Shown: piece by piece, positions 44,288-53,502 of the stretch
Layout of the letters: every line of letters begins with the position of its first letter
Position numbering within the stretch: the stretch's first letter is position 1
Assembly (NCBI GenBank): GCA_024275485.1
Contig: JAJRZA010000050.1
Location: 1-64,000 of the forward strand
Origin: Candidatus Krumholzibacteriota bacterium
Lineage (GTDB): Bacteria > Krumholzibacteriota > Krumholzibacteriia > LZORAL124-64-63
Direction of reading: 5' to 3'
Length of the DNA: 64,000 nt
Program-made: the position numbers and the translations under genes
The notes under the pieces: model-generated
What the model saw: the letters and a program-made list of their open reading frames with translations, nothing else
Told to the model about the DNA's origin: nothing
Databases searched by the model: none

Positions 44288-46669
44288 ATGACCGGTTATC
44301 CTAAGGGTGCCACCAAGGCGCTGGGTTGGATGCTGACGTTGGCGGCCTTTGTAGGTGTGGTACCACCAACCATGGCCCTAGACGCCGACCACTTGATCCT
44401 AAGCGAGATCGTGGCTGAAACCCATCCCAACTTTATCAGCACGGGCAGTTCGTACATTCAGGTGGTCAACCCCACCGGCAGCCCTGTGACTATGGACCAG
44501 GTGTACATTACAAACGGTACATTCTTCAGTGCGGTCTATTATTACAACCTGCCTCTTGGCGATCCTGCCACCCACAATCCAGGCGGAGGCACAGGCGGGT
44601 CTTTCCACGCACGTTTTCCTTCAGGGTATGTGCTGGCTGCGGGGGACTCCCTGGCTATCTCCATTGATGGAAGTGATCATTACCTGGAAAGGTATGGTCG
44701 GTTGCCCGATTTCGAACTCTTTGAAGATGCAAATGCACCGGATATGGTGCCAGAACTGCTGGAGGTCTTTCCCGGCTCCATCAATGCCGGCAGCATCGTG
44801 GGTGGGACCAATACTCCTGCCCTGGGAATTTCATCCGGAACTGTAATTCTTTACACCTGGGATGGAGCTTCCGATCTGGTTCAGGACCTGGATTACCTGA
44901 TCTGGGGGACCAACACTGGTGTGCGCGCGGATAAAACCGGGGTGACAATCGGGTCGGAAACATACCTGGACGACACCCCCGTTGCCGACCAGGAACAAGT
45001 TCCAGGTGATGGGCCAAGATTGCGTCACTCCCTGCGCCGTATCAGCGCCGATGAAGGTTCTGAAAGCCTCAGTGGTGGCAATGGTGTCGATGGGCATGAT
45101 GAAACCAGTGAGAATCTGGCAACCACCTGGCGAGATGTGGACTTTACGGTGGAAGGCCATGGTGTTCCTTCAGCACCCGGTAGCTTTCATCCTGCTGCCC
45201 CTATTTTTGTTGCCACCGGCATGAGCCCGGCCGCCCCCTCCGATGGACAGGAAGTTGTGCTGAGCGCGACCTTGGTCAGCAACAGCACCATCAGCAACGT
45301 TACTTTCCACTACACCGTTGATGGTGGCTCGTTGATTGATCTTGCAGGTGCCAACACCACTGGCGACGAATACGTCGCCACCGTTCCCGCCCAGGTTGCA
45401 GGTTCTGTTCTGGTTTGGTACGTCACCAGTGGGAACGCCGACGGTGGAATTGCTGTTTTTCCAGCGGCCGCACCTGCCTACTCTGGAAACTGGACCGTGG
45501 CCGAAGCCCCGAATCCCAGTGACTTCCCCGCCAAGCTCCTGATCACCGAGGTGGCTACTGTTGGCTCCGCCCAGGAATTTGTGGAGATTTACAATCCGGG
45601 CACCGAAGACGTCGACATGGGTAACTATTACCTGACCGACGCCAACTATTCCCCAGGCGGTCAATACTACTGGCGCATCACCGAAGGGACTCCTAATTCG
45701 GGAACAATCGGTGGTGGTGCCTTCAGCGATTTCCACAGCCAATTCCCCGAGGAATTCATCCTGGCGGCCGGAGATACCATTGTGGTTTCCGTGGCCGGCA
45801 GTCAGGACTTCTCGGCTTTCTATGGTTTCCTGCCCGACCTCGAATTGTATGAAGACGACGATTTCCCGGATATCGTTCAGGATATGCGCTGGGTATTTGG
45901 TGATGAAGTGGACAACAGCATCATCAACCGGACCGGCAGCATCCCCTCGACACCGACCTTGTCCAACGGTGCCGAAACAGTGATTCTGTACCACTGGGAC
46001 GGCACCAGCGATGGTATCACCGACATCGATGTCTTCCACTGGAAAGACTCGGAATCGACTACAACAAGTCACTTCTTCAACAAGACCAACGTGACTATCG
46101 GCAGCCATAGCTACCTGCCTGAAGTCGGAACCGGACTATCGACAACATTCCCTCTTGAGGCTTCCTTCGGACTGTCCTATCACCGCATTGATGCCACCGA
46201 AGGCAATCAATCGCCCTCCGGCAGCAATGGTGTCCTGGGTCGAGACGAAACCTCCGAAGATCTGTTTAACACCTTCGAACTTGCTGAATACGATCCAAGT
46301 CGCCCCAGCGAATCCGAAGGTGGCGGCGGCGGCACCATGGAACTGGTGGTGGAGGCCAAAACCTTCATCCCGACCATGGGTGAGTTGATGCCCATCCGCT
46401 TTGTCTCCAATGCCCGAAGTGAAACCAGGCTGCGCCTCTTTGACATGGAGGGCCGTCTGATATTCACTCTGTGGGACAGTCGGCGCAACGGCCCCCCCTC
46501 GGTTGTTCCCGGCGCCTACACCATCGTGAACTGGGACGGCAGGGATAATCATTACGAACGTGTGAGGGCGGGGTTGTACATCCTGCACCTGTCGGTGGTT
46601 GACAACCGCACCGGCGAAGAAGAAGTCCAAACCGCGCCCGTGGTCGTTGCCACGCGGCTCAGCAAGTAG
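44288..46669 (+). CDS. Secreted lamin-tail-domain protein with FlgD-like tail
   Basis: A signal peptide (ALGWMLTLAAFVGVVPPTMA) leads to two related copies of a lamin-tail (LTD)-like module (about residues 27-280 and 400-670). Shared segments are ILSEIV/LITEVA, FHARFPSGYVLAAGDS/FHSQFPEEFILAAGDT, YGRLPDFELFED/YGFLPDLELYED and GNGVDGHDETSE/GSNGVLGRDETSE. An Ig-like segment lies between them. The C-terminus is a FlgD-like tail (RLRLFDMEGRLIF, RAGLYILHLSVVD). ATG 44288 follows GGGAG by 8. LTD modules are found on surface and nuclease-associated proteins. First gene of a five-gene exported operon. Confidence 0.82.
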   Translation: MTGYPKGATKALGWMLTLAAFVGVVPPTMALDADHLILSEIVAETHPNFISTGSSYIQVVNPTGSPVTMDQVYITNGTFFSAVYYYNLPLGDPATHNPGGGTGGSFHARFPSGYVLAAGDSLAISIDGSDHYLERYGRLPDFELFEDANAPDMVPELLEVFPGSINAGSIVGGTNTPALGISSGTVILYTWDGASDLVQDLDYLIWGTNTGVRADKTGVTIGSETYLDDTPVADQEQVPGDGPRLRHSLRRISADEGSESLSGGNGVDGHDETSENLATTWRDVDFTVEGHGVPSAPGSFHPAAPIFVATGMSPAAPSDGQEVVLSATLVSNSTISNVTFHYTVDGGSLIDLAGANTTGDEYVATVPAQVAGSVLVWYVTSGNADGGIAVFPAAAPAYSGNWTVAEAPNPSDFPAKLLITEVATVGSAQEFVEIYNPGTEDVDMGNYYLTDANYSPGGQYYWRITEGTPNSGTIGGGAFSDFHSQFPEEFILAAGDTIVVSVAGSQDFSAFYGFLPDLELYEDDDFPDIVQDMRWVFGDEVDNSIINRTGSIPSTPTLSNGAETVILYHWDGTSDGITDIDVFHWKDSESTTTSHFFNKTNVTIGSHSYLPEVGTGLSTTFPLEASFGLSYHRIDATEGNQSPSGSNGVLGRDETSEDLFNTFELAEYDPSRPSESEGGGGGTMELVVEAKTFIPTMGELMPIRFVSNARSETRLRLFDMEGRLIFTLWDSRRNGPPSVVPGAYTIVNWDGRDNHYERVRAGLYILHLSVVDNRTGEEEVQTAPVVVATRLSK

Positions 46670-46681
46670 AGAGGGTGAGCG

Positions 46682-47572
46682 ATGTTTCGGAAACTAACTA
46701 TTATCTGCATTCTGGCGGCGCTTGGCCTCAACAGCAGCACCGCACTGGCGGTTTTTGAGGATATTGCCGTCAGTCCGCGTGCGCGGGCCATGGGCGAAGC
46801 CGGTTCTGCCGTCGTCGATGGTGCTTACGCCACCTACCTGAACCCGGCGCACCTGGGTTTGACCACCACGGGTTCCATCGCCGCAAGCTATGTGAAACCC
46901 TTCCAGCTGACTTTCAACGACTACTACCACCTGGGGGCAGCCGTGCCCATCAGTCCCGGCAACGGGGCTTTCGGCATCAGCCTGACCCAGTTCAAGGTGG
47001 AGCACGAGAATGTCAAATTGCTGGAAGAAAACCGTATCAGTTTGGGTTATGGAAGAGCCCTGTACAGTGACATGCACTCCCAGGTCGATCTGGGAGCTTC
47101 GGTCAACATGTACCACCTGAAATTCGGCGAGACCACTTCGGGTCTCGACCCGGGCAATGATTCCGCCCTGGGTATTGATCTAGGCCTTTTGGTGACGGTT
47201 CACAAGCGCACCAGGTTGGGTGTGATGGTCAAGAACCTGAATAATCCCCAGATCGGTATCGACCAAGAAGAACTCGCCCATCGTGTGATTGGGGGCGTCA
47301 GCTACGAACCCTATGATGGCGTGATCACCACTTTTGAAATCGACAGCGAGCTCGGTCAGGATGTTCAGTACCGGGGTGGTGTCGAATTCTATGCGGCCCA
47401 GGGTTTTGCCCTGCGAGCCGGTATCGTCACCAAGCCCAACAAACTGACCGCGGGCTTTGGTTACACCCTGGATCGTTTCTCCCTGAACTATGGTTTTTCC
47501 ACCGGCGGCGGGACCTTGGATAGCACTCACCAGTTCGGGCTGAACATTGCCTGGGGCGGTGAGACACAGTGA
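46682..47572 (+). CDS. PorV/PorQ-like outer-membrane protein
   Basis: The 296-residue protein has a signal peptide (LTIICILAALGLNSSTALA) and the family start FEDIAVSPRARAMGEAGSA with YATYLNPAHLGL, seen in PorV, PorQ and UPF0164 proteins. The rest is barrel-like (GGVEFYAAQGFALRAGIV, FSLNYGFSTGGG). PorV-type proteins serve the type IX secretion system in Bacteroidetes, but relatives occur without it. It starts 12 bp after the lamin-tail gene and overlaps the next gene. Confidence 0.85.
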   Translation: MFRKLTIICILAALGLNSSTALAVFEDIAVSPRARAMGEAGSAVVDGAYATYLNPAHLGLTTTGSIAASYVKPFQLTFNDYYHLGAAVPISPGNGAFGISLTQFKVEHENVKLLEENRISLGYGRALYSDMHSQVDLGASVNMYHLKFGETTSGLDPGNDSALGIDLGLLVTVHKRTRLGVMVKNLNNPQIGIDQEELAHRVIGGVSYEPYDGVITTFEIDSELGQDVQYRGGVEFYAAQGFALRAGIVTKPNKLTAGFGYTLDRFSLNYGFSTGGGTLDSTHQFGLNIAWGGETQ

Positions 47573-50145
47573 GAAAAAACAATCACAGCAGCGGAGAAAT
47601 CCGCCTGCGCGGGCTGCTGACCATGGGCTTTGTGCTCGTGGTGGCGCTGTCTGGTTTGCTGGCTTTGCCCAGCTTGCCCGGTGGCGGGGCAGCTTGGGCC
47701 GCGCAGGGTGGCAGTCCTCCCGTGGATTTGAATTCGGCCTCCCTGGAAGAGGTGATGACCCTGCCCATCAGCGAAGAAGTGGCGCGCAACATCGTTCACT
47801 TCCGCACCTATATTCGTTTCTTCAGCAACGTTTACGAGCTGAGGGATGTCGATGGCGTCACGGTGGAGGTATTGAATACCCTCAAGCCCCTGGTGTCGAC
47901 CATGCCACCACCTGACCAGGACGCTTCCATCGCCCGCCTGAGTGCAAGCTACCGCCAGGTGCAGCGCTATCTTGGGCAGGAAGGATCCAACGAGGGATTG
48001 GCTGATGAGTATCTGGACCGCATGCGTAGCCCGGGCAACGTCAACAACATGGACCTCTACGACCTGATGTCGTATCAAAATGTCTCGCCGGTGGATGCAA
48101 CCAATATCCTAAAGGCTCGAGATCGACTTGGTCGTTTCGATAGCGCCCGCCAGCTCAGGCGCAGCGAAGGTTTGCGCTACTGGGCATTCCGCAACATGCG
48201 CGACTTCGTGGTTTATGACGATGAGGAGGTCCACAGCGAGAAATCCAGCAACGTCAAAGGTTATTACCAAATCCGCTACCACGAAACTCCATTCAGCAAC
48301 GATGACGACGAACTGGGAAAATTTGCCACCGGTGTGCCGCGAGGGCGTTTTGCCGTGGGGGATTATTATCTCTTCAAACCCGGCCTGCTGAATAAAATTC
48401 GCTTCCACACCAAAGAGGGTGTGGTGGGTGGTCTGCTGACCAACCGCGAATTTGGTGAAAAAAACTGGGATGAAACGGTCAAGGGATTTGTCGGCATTAC
48501 CAACCTGCGCAACGAAAACGGCGGGATCAAGGGCATGTACTTCGGCAACTACCGCGTGGCTTTCGGTCTGGGTCTGGTTATGGACAACACCGATTACATC
48601 CACTACCGCAAAACCGGTTTCGGATTCAACAAACGGCTGCTCGGCGTGCACGGCGATTTGAGTCGCAGTCACGAATACGCCCTGACCGGAGCCGCCATCG
48701 AAGGCTGGCTGGGCCCGGTGAACGCAACCTTCTTTGCCTCCAGTGGCAAGAAGGACGGTATCATGAATCCTGACGGAACCATCAACCGTTATGTCAACAT
48801 GCAGCCCCGACCCAATGCCGACTGGCTGATTGAGCGCACCGTCGATATTGGGGAACCGGATGAAAGGCCCACTGACCTGCGCCGCGACGCCTTCAGCGAA
48901 AGTCTCATCGGCGGCAACGTCAAACTGATGCTCGCTCCCGGAACCTTCATCGGTTTGACCGGCTACGAGGCCCGTTACGACAAGGCCTGGCGCGCCGACG
49001 AAACCACGCTGGTTATGGCGTCGAACCTGGACCTTCTCGAAGCCCGGGACAGCGAAATCTGGAACTCCTACACCAGCAGCTTCGAAAACGAAGACGGCAC
49101 GGTGGACGAGTACAAGTGGCGTCGCGTGATGGGTGCCGAAGCCCAGGCTGTTTTCAATAACGTTTCAATTCAGGGGGAGTACGCTTTCCTCCAGGATCCT
49201 CGCAACAAGTTTTTCACCACCAGGAACCCCGATGCCTACCTCATCAACGCTTTCAGCCAATGGAACAATCTGCACCTGCTGGCGATCTACCGCGATTATG
49301 ATGTTGGCTTCGACAACCCGTACAACCGGGCCTTCAGCAACGACAACCGTTATGAAATGACGTTGCTGGATGCGCCTTATCGTTTGAACGACGATTTGTA
49401 CACCTGGGTGGAAACCAATACGCCCGCGCCCAAACCCGAAAAGGGTATTTTTCTGGAGGCGCGTTACAGGATCAGTAGCAAGCTGATTCTCAGCGGGCTG
49501 CAATTCGACCAATGGACCCGCAAGGCCGATGGTGCCGATCTGATGCGATACACCATCAAGGGCGAATACCAGCCCAAGTTCAATCTGCGTTTCCGAGTGC
49601 GGCACCGTTTCAGCAGCCGCACTGAAAACAACCCGGATGATGTGAGAACATTCAAAAACTGGGAAACGCGCTGGCAAATGATTGCCCTGTTGAGCAATTA
49701 CAACCGGTTGGGCTTCACCTACATGACCAGCAACGTGATGTTCCCGCCCCGGCCCCGTCTGGGGGGAACCCCCGTTCCTGGTGGCCTTCCTGCCGTGGGA
49801 ACAGCCGGCAGTCCAGCCAGCGCTTTTGAGGTCCGCTACGAGCACAACATCACGCCGGGACTGAAATTCACCTTTGCTTCGTCGGTCTATGACGGGTTCC
49901 TCTGGAACTTTGAAGGCAACGAATTCGTGCTGCTGGATGGCAACGGATTCCGCAACTGGTTCAAGATTGAGAGCCGCGTTTCCGAACGCCTGCTTTTTCA
50001 ACTGAAGATCACGCGCGATCACAACCTGCCCAAAACCTATGTGGATGTGCGTCGGTTCGGCGAACCTTCGGGACTCGACCCCGACGCCAGCTACGTACCC
50101 CAGGATGACACCATTGTCCGTCTGCAGATGGATTACACGTTCTGA
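47569..50145 (+). CDS. Outer-membrane barrel with N-terminal helix-hairpin-helix domains
   Basis: After a signal peptide (residues 1-45) comes a ComEA-like HhH motif, VDLNSASLEEVMTLPISEEV then NIVHFRTYIRF, and a second HhH-like segment (DLMSYQNVSPVDATNILKAR). The remaining 600 residues are strand-rich with aromatic ends and finish RLQMDYTF, typical of a large barrel. HhH domains bind DNA without sequence preference, so a surface DNA-handling role is plausible but inferred. The GTG start overlaps the previous TGA (GTGA). Confidence 0.8.
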   Translation: MRKNNHSSGEIRLRGLLTMGFVLVVALSGLLALPSLPGGGAAWAAQGGSPPVDLNSASLEEVMTLPISEEVARNIVHFRTYIRFFSNVYELRDVDGVTVEVLNTLKPLVSTMPPPDQDASIARLSASYRQVQRYLGQEGSNEGLADEYLDRMRSPGNVNNMDLYDLMSYQNVSPVDATNILKARDRLGRFDSARQLRRSEGLRYWAFRNMRDFVVYDDEEVHSEKSSNVKGYYQIRYHETPFSNDDDELGKFATGVPRGRFAVGDYYLFKPGLLNKIRFHTKEGVVGGLLTNREFGEKNWDETVKGFVGITNLRNENGGIKGMYFGNYRVAFGLGLVMDNTDYIHYRKTGFGFNKRLLGVHGDLSRSHEYALTGAAIEGWLGPVNATFFASSGKKDGIMNPDGTINRYVNMQPRPNADWLIERTVDIGEPDERPTDLRRDAFSESLIGGNVKLMLAPGTFIGLTGYEARYDKAWRADETTLVMASNLDLLEARDSEIWNSYTSSFENEDGTVDEYKWRRVMGAEAQAVFNNVSIQGEYAFLQDPRNKFFTTRNPDAYLINAFSQWNNLHLLAIYRDYDVGFDNPYNRAFSNDNRYEMTLLDAPYRLNDDLYTWVETNTPAPKPEKGIFLEARYRISSKLILSGLQFDQWTRKADGADLMRYTIKGEYQPKFNLRFRVRHRFSSRTENNPDDVRTFKNWETRWQMIALLSNYNRLGFTYMTSNVMFPPRPRLGGTPVPGGLPAVGTAGSPASAFEVRYEHNITPGLKFTFASSVYDGFLWNFEGNEFVLLDGNGFRNWFKIESRVSERLLFQLKITRDHNLPKTYVDVRRFGEPSGLDPDASYVPQDDTIVRLQMDYTF

Positions 50146-50167
50146 TAGATCCGAGGAGTTTGGAGAG

Positions 50168-51508
50168 ATGCGTAAAAGAATTTCAATCAAAGCAATGACC
50201 GGAGCCATGGCTGCTCTGGCATTGTTCGGTCTACTGGTGAGCGCCGTGCCCGCAGGTGCGGTTCCCCAAATAATGGCTGAATACGGTGATCAAATGGCCT
50301 GGCGTGGCGCCGACATCAATGCCATGGGTGGAACCGGTGTGGCCCTTTATCGGGGTGCCATATCCAATATCTACAACCCAGCCATGCTGACGGGCGGCCC
50401 CAGTGATGGGCGTCTGGATATCAGTTTGTCCATGGACCAGGAGCACGAAGACCGCTTTCAGCCCCTGTTTGATTCCTTCCAGAGTTGGGTGGCCGACGCA
50501 GCCATCGCCAGCAATCGCAACCATTACTGGCAGACGGGTTTCGGTATTGCCGGCGCGCCCCTGGGTGGGGAAACTCCCATCCGTGTGGGTCTGTCCCTGG
50601 TGGACCGCTACCCCTTCCAGTACAATTTCGATGAGGAACTGCGCAATCCCAGCCCGTTCAATCCTGGTGACGACGAGCCCGCCCGCGACCAGATCATCGA
50701 AATGCGCCAACGGGAAGTTCGCGGTACCCTGCGCACCCTCTCTTTGGGTGTGGGTGCCGATGTTGACGATGAAATCGCCATCGGAATGGCCCTGCACTAT
50801 GCCTTCGGCAGCCGGGAAGAAACCAACACCGTGCGCGACTACGTGACCGAGGCCAACAGCTACCACAACGTCACCAAATATGACATGAACGGAGTCAATT
50901 TCTCCCTGGGCGTGCGTGGCAAGATAAGTGAACGGGTGGAGTTGGGCCTGGCCTATGAAAGCCAGCTCGCCACCACCGGTGACTACAGCGAATCCCTTTA
51001 CGATCCCAGCCTCACCGCCGCGGATGAGACCACATGGGGCGGCTACTTGCGCTATCCCAACATATATCGGGCAGGCCTGACATTCATGCCGCAGACCGAT
51101 CCTCGCACCATCTTCACGGTGGAGATGGAGTATTCGGCCTGGAGCGAGCTTGCGGACAGCGAAAATCCAGGGTACGATAACCCGCAAAACCTGCAGGATA
51201 CCATGGATGTGCGCATTGGCCTGGAGCATCGTTTCTACAACGGTCTTCCCCTTCGTTTCGGGTTCCGTCATTACGACAGCTACGCCGATGCCGAAGCCTC
51301 CGCATCGGTATTTTCAGCCGGCACCGCTTTTGCCATTGGGCGGGGTGAGTTGGCGGTGTCCATGGAGTTGAGCAAGCTCACCTCCATACAGTCCCACCAG
51401 TTCCCGTACCCGGACAATTACTTCGGCGACAATTTCACGTCCGATCCCGATGCCAGGGTAGAGGACACGAGATTCCGGATCGGTGTGGGCTACACGCAGA
51501 ACTTTTAG
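50168..51508 (+). CDS. FadL/OmpP1-like outer-membrane transporter
   Basis: The 446-residue protein has a signal peptide ending VPAGAV. The start (MAWRGADINAMGGTGVALYR, IYNPAMLTGG) fits the hatch region of the OmpP1/FadL/TodX family, and long alternating strands end in FRIGVGYTQNF. FadL proteins admit hydrophobic compounds; some relatives have other substrates. ATG 50168 follows GAGGAG. It lies between the HhH barrel and the 5'-nucleotidase, which suggests uptake of a product of the latter. Confidence 0.82.
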   Translation: MRKRISIKAMTGAMAALALFGLLVSAVPAGAVPQIMAEYGDQMAWRGADINAMGGTGVALYRGAISNIYNPAMLTGGPSDGRLDISLSMDQEHEDRFQPLFDSFQSWVADAAIASNRNHYWQTGFGIAGAPLGGETPIRVGLSLVDRYPFQYNFDEELRNPSPFNPGDDEPARDQIIEMRQREVRGTLRTLSLGVGADVDDEIAIGMALHYAFGSREETNTVRDYVTEANSYHNVTKYDMNGVNFSLGVRGKISERVELGLAYESQLATTGDYSESLYDPSLTAADETTWGGYLRYPNIYRAGLTFMPQTDPRTIFTVEMEYSAWSELADSENPGYDNPQNLQDTMDVRIGLEHRFYNGLPLRFGFRHYDSYADAEASASVFSAGTAFAIGRGELAVSMELSKLTSIQSHQFPYPDNYFGDNFTSDPDARVEDTRFRIGVGYTQNF

Positions 51509-51548
51509 GAGTTGAGAGCTGTTGAAAGCAGCTGAAAGCGAGAATGAG

Positions 51549-53267
51549 ATGAGCATCAAACGCGGCACGATTTTTGGTTTCCTGCTGCTTTCCCTATGGA
51601 TGTTGGCCGGCGTTGCCGGTGCGGCCGATGACAAGAATGACGGCATCTTGCGGCTAAACCTCATATGGACCAATGATCTGCACGGGCACATCGCCCCGGA
51701 ACCTGCCCGCTTCATGAACCCCGAATTCCCGCCGCCACTGGGTGGCGGCGCTTCGGCGGCTCGTTACATCAAGGAAATCCGCGCCAGGGCCGAGGCCAAC
51801 GGCGAAGCTTTCCTTCTGGTTGATGTGGGTGACATGTTCCAGGGCACACCTATAGGATCGAAGACCAAGGGCACTGCGGTCATCGAATATTTCAACGCCA
51901 TTGGTTACGATTTTGCCGTTCCCGGCAACCATGATTTCGACATGGGTAGGGAGAACACCGAGCGTCTGGCCCGCATGTCCAACTTTCCCTGGGTCTGTTG
52001 CAATCTGGCGGAGACCGAAACCGGCGAATTGGTTGATTGGGTTTTGCCGGACCTGATGCTCGATATGCAGGGCATCAAGATCGGAGTGGTGGGCATCATC
52101 ACTCCATCCACCAAGACCATGAGTTTTCCCAAGAACGTCAATGGTTTGGACTTTATGAATATGCCCGAGCAGATTTCGGAACGCCGGGATATTCTACTCA
52201 GCGATGGCGCTGATTTGATCTTTCTGGCCATCCACGAGGGTTTGCCCTACGACCCGGACAGAGGCTGGAAGCGCATTGCAGGTGCCACCGAAACCGAAAC
52301 CGCCGGGGAGAACCAGGGAACCTTCGGCAGCAACTATTCGGCCAATGGCATGAACCTGATGGAGCTGGTGAATGAAGTACCTGGTATCGATTTTGCCGTG
52401 GGAGGGCACACGCATCGCGGGTATCATCTCCCCTGGATTGATCCGGTCAACCATACCATGTGCTTTGAGAGCTTTGGCAACGGCAGCAGCATCGGGCACG
52501 TCATTTTGTTGATCGACCGGGAGACCAAATCCCTGGTGGGATACGAAGGGTCTCACGATCGCGGCACTCTCATCACCCTCTTTGAAGATGAAATCTGGCC
52601 TGACGAGGAAATTGCCGAAGTCATTCGTCCTCACCAGGAAAAAGCCCAGGAGGCCATGCGCAAAGTCGTTGGTACTTCGGCTTTCCCCCTGGGACGCGGC
52701 GGTCCTGGAGCCAATCTGGTGGGCAACCTGGTGACCGACGCCATGGTCGCCTATTTTGAAGCTGATTTCAGTTTCCAGAATATGGGTGGATTGCGGGCCG
52801 ATTTACCAGGCGGCGATTTGACCAGCGGCGACATTTTCAGCGTGCTGCCCTTCGGCAACGAACTGGTGGTGGTGGAGATGGACGGCCGCCTGGTGCGCCG
52901 GATCATCGAACAAAAACTCGCTGGCCGCAGTGGCGGTATCTGCACCGGAGGTGCGAAAATCTTTTTCGACAAAACCCGACCCGATTTTGATCGGGTTGTG
53001 GAGTTGGAAATTGCCGGTGAACCCTGGAGTCCGGACCGGATTTACAAAGTGGTCTGCACCAGCTTTCTCATGGAGGGAAACAGCAACCTGGGATTCCTGA
53101 CTGCCATTAGTCTGGATAAGGTCATGCCTACCGGTATTATCACTGCCGAGGCGGTGGAGCACTATCTCTCGGAGAATGACCCGGTGCGTCCCAAGGTGGA
53201 TGATCGCTGGGTTGAAAAAACAGGGATGGCCCAGAAAGCTTATCTGGGTGTAGAGTATTTGCAGTAA
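51549..53267 (+). CDS. Secreted 5'-nucleotidase/UshA-like metallophosphatase
   Basis: After a signal peptide (FLLLSLWMLAGVAGAADD) the calcineurin-like domain shows all metal motifs: NDLHGH, DVGDMFQGTP, GNHDFDMG and GGHTHRGYH. The C-terminal 5'-nucleotidase domain has FQNMGGLRADLPGGDLT and SVLPFGNELVVVEMDG, the substrate-binding part. It likely releases nucleosides from nucleotides outside the inner membrane. The frame is open to TTG 51522, but ATG 51549 starts the signal peptide. It ends the operon before a terminator. Confidence 0.92.
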   Translation: MSIKRGTIFGFLLLSLWMLAGVAGAADDKNDGILRLNLIWTNDLHGHIAPEPARFMNPEFPPPLGGGASAARYIKEIRARAEANGEAFLLVDVGDMFQGTPIGSKTKGTAVIEYFNAIGYDFAVPGNHDFDMGRENTERLARMSNFPWVCCNLAETETGELVDWVLPDLMLDMQGIKIGVVGIITPSTKTMSFPKNVNGLDFMNMPEQISERRDILLSDGADLIFLAIHEGLPYDPDRGWKRIAGATETETAGENQGTFGSNYSANGMNLMELVNEVPGIDFAVGGHTHRGYHLPWIDPVNHTMCFESFGNGSSIGHVILLIDRETKSLVGYEGSHDRGTLITLFEDEIWPDEEIAEVIRPHQEKAQEAMRKVVGTSAFPLGRGGPGANLVGNLVTDAMVAYFEADFSFQNMGGLRADLPGGDLTSGDIFSVLPFGNELVVVEMDGRLVRRIIEQKLAGRSGGICTGGAKIFFDKTRPDFDRVVELEIAGEPWSPDRIYKVVCTSFLMEGNSNLGFLTAISLDKVMPTGIITAEAVEHYLSENDPVRPKVDDRWVEKTGMAQKAYLGVEYLQ

Positions 53268-53326
53268 TATCTGACAATATTGCAATCTGATGCCGTAAAT
53301 GCAGTTACAAAATAATATTCATGCTT

Positions 53327-53374
53327 AAGCCCGCCTCACAGTGACCGAAACCTTGGTCAGAGGCGGGTTTCTTT
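53327..53374 (+). terminator. Intrinsic terminator of the lamin-tail/5'-nucleotidase operon
   Basis: AAGCCCGCCTC (53327-53337) pairs with GAGGCGGGTTT (53360-53370); an inner TGACC/GGTCA hairpin sits between, and TTTCTTT follows. It lies 60 bp after the nucleotidase stop. Confidence 0.8.
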
Positions 53375-53502
53375 GGGGACGGATCCTCAACCGAAAGCCA
53401 GTTTCTTCGCCGGTGGATCTTTTTCATGACAGGATCCACCGGAGGGACAAGGAAGTCCTAGGGCGGCACCAGGATAGTGCCAGAATCAAGGCGGACACGG
53501 AA

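Noticed and set aside
53341-53502. N-terminal extension of the AAA+ protein from 53341
   Set aside because: It starts inside the terminator hairpin of the previous operon and has no ribosome-binding site or domain similarity.
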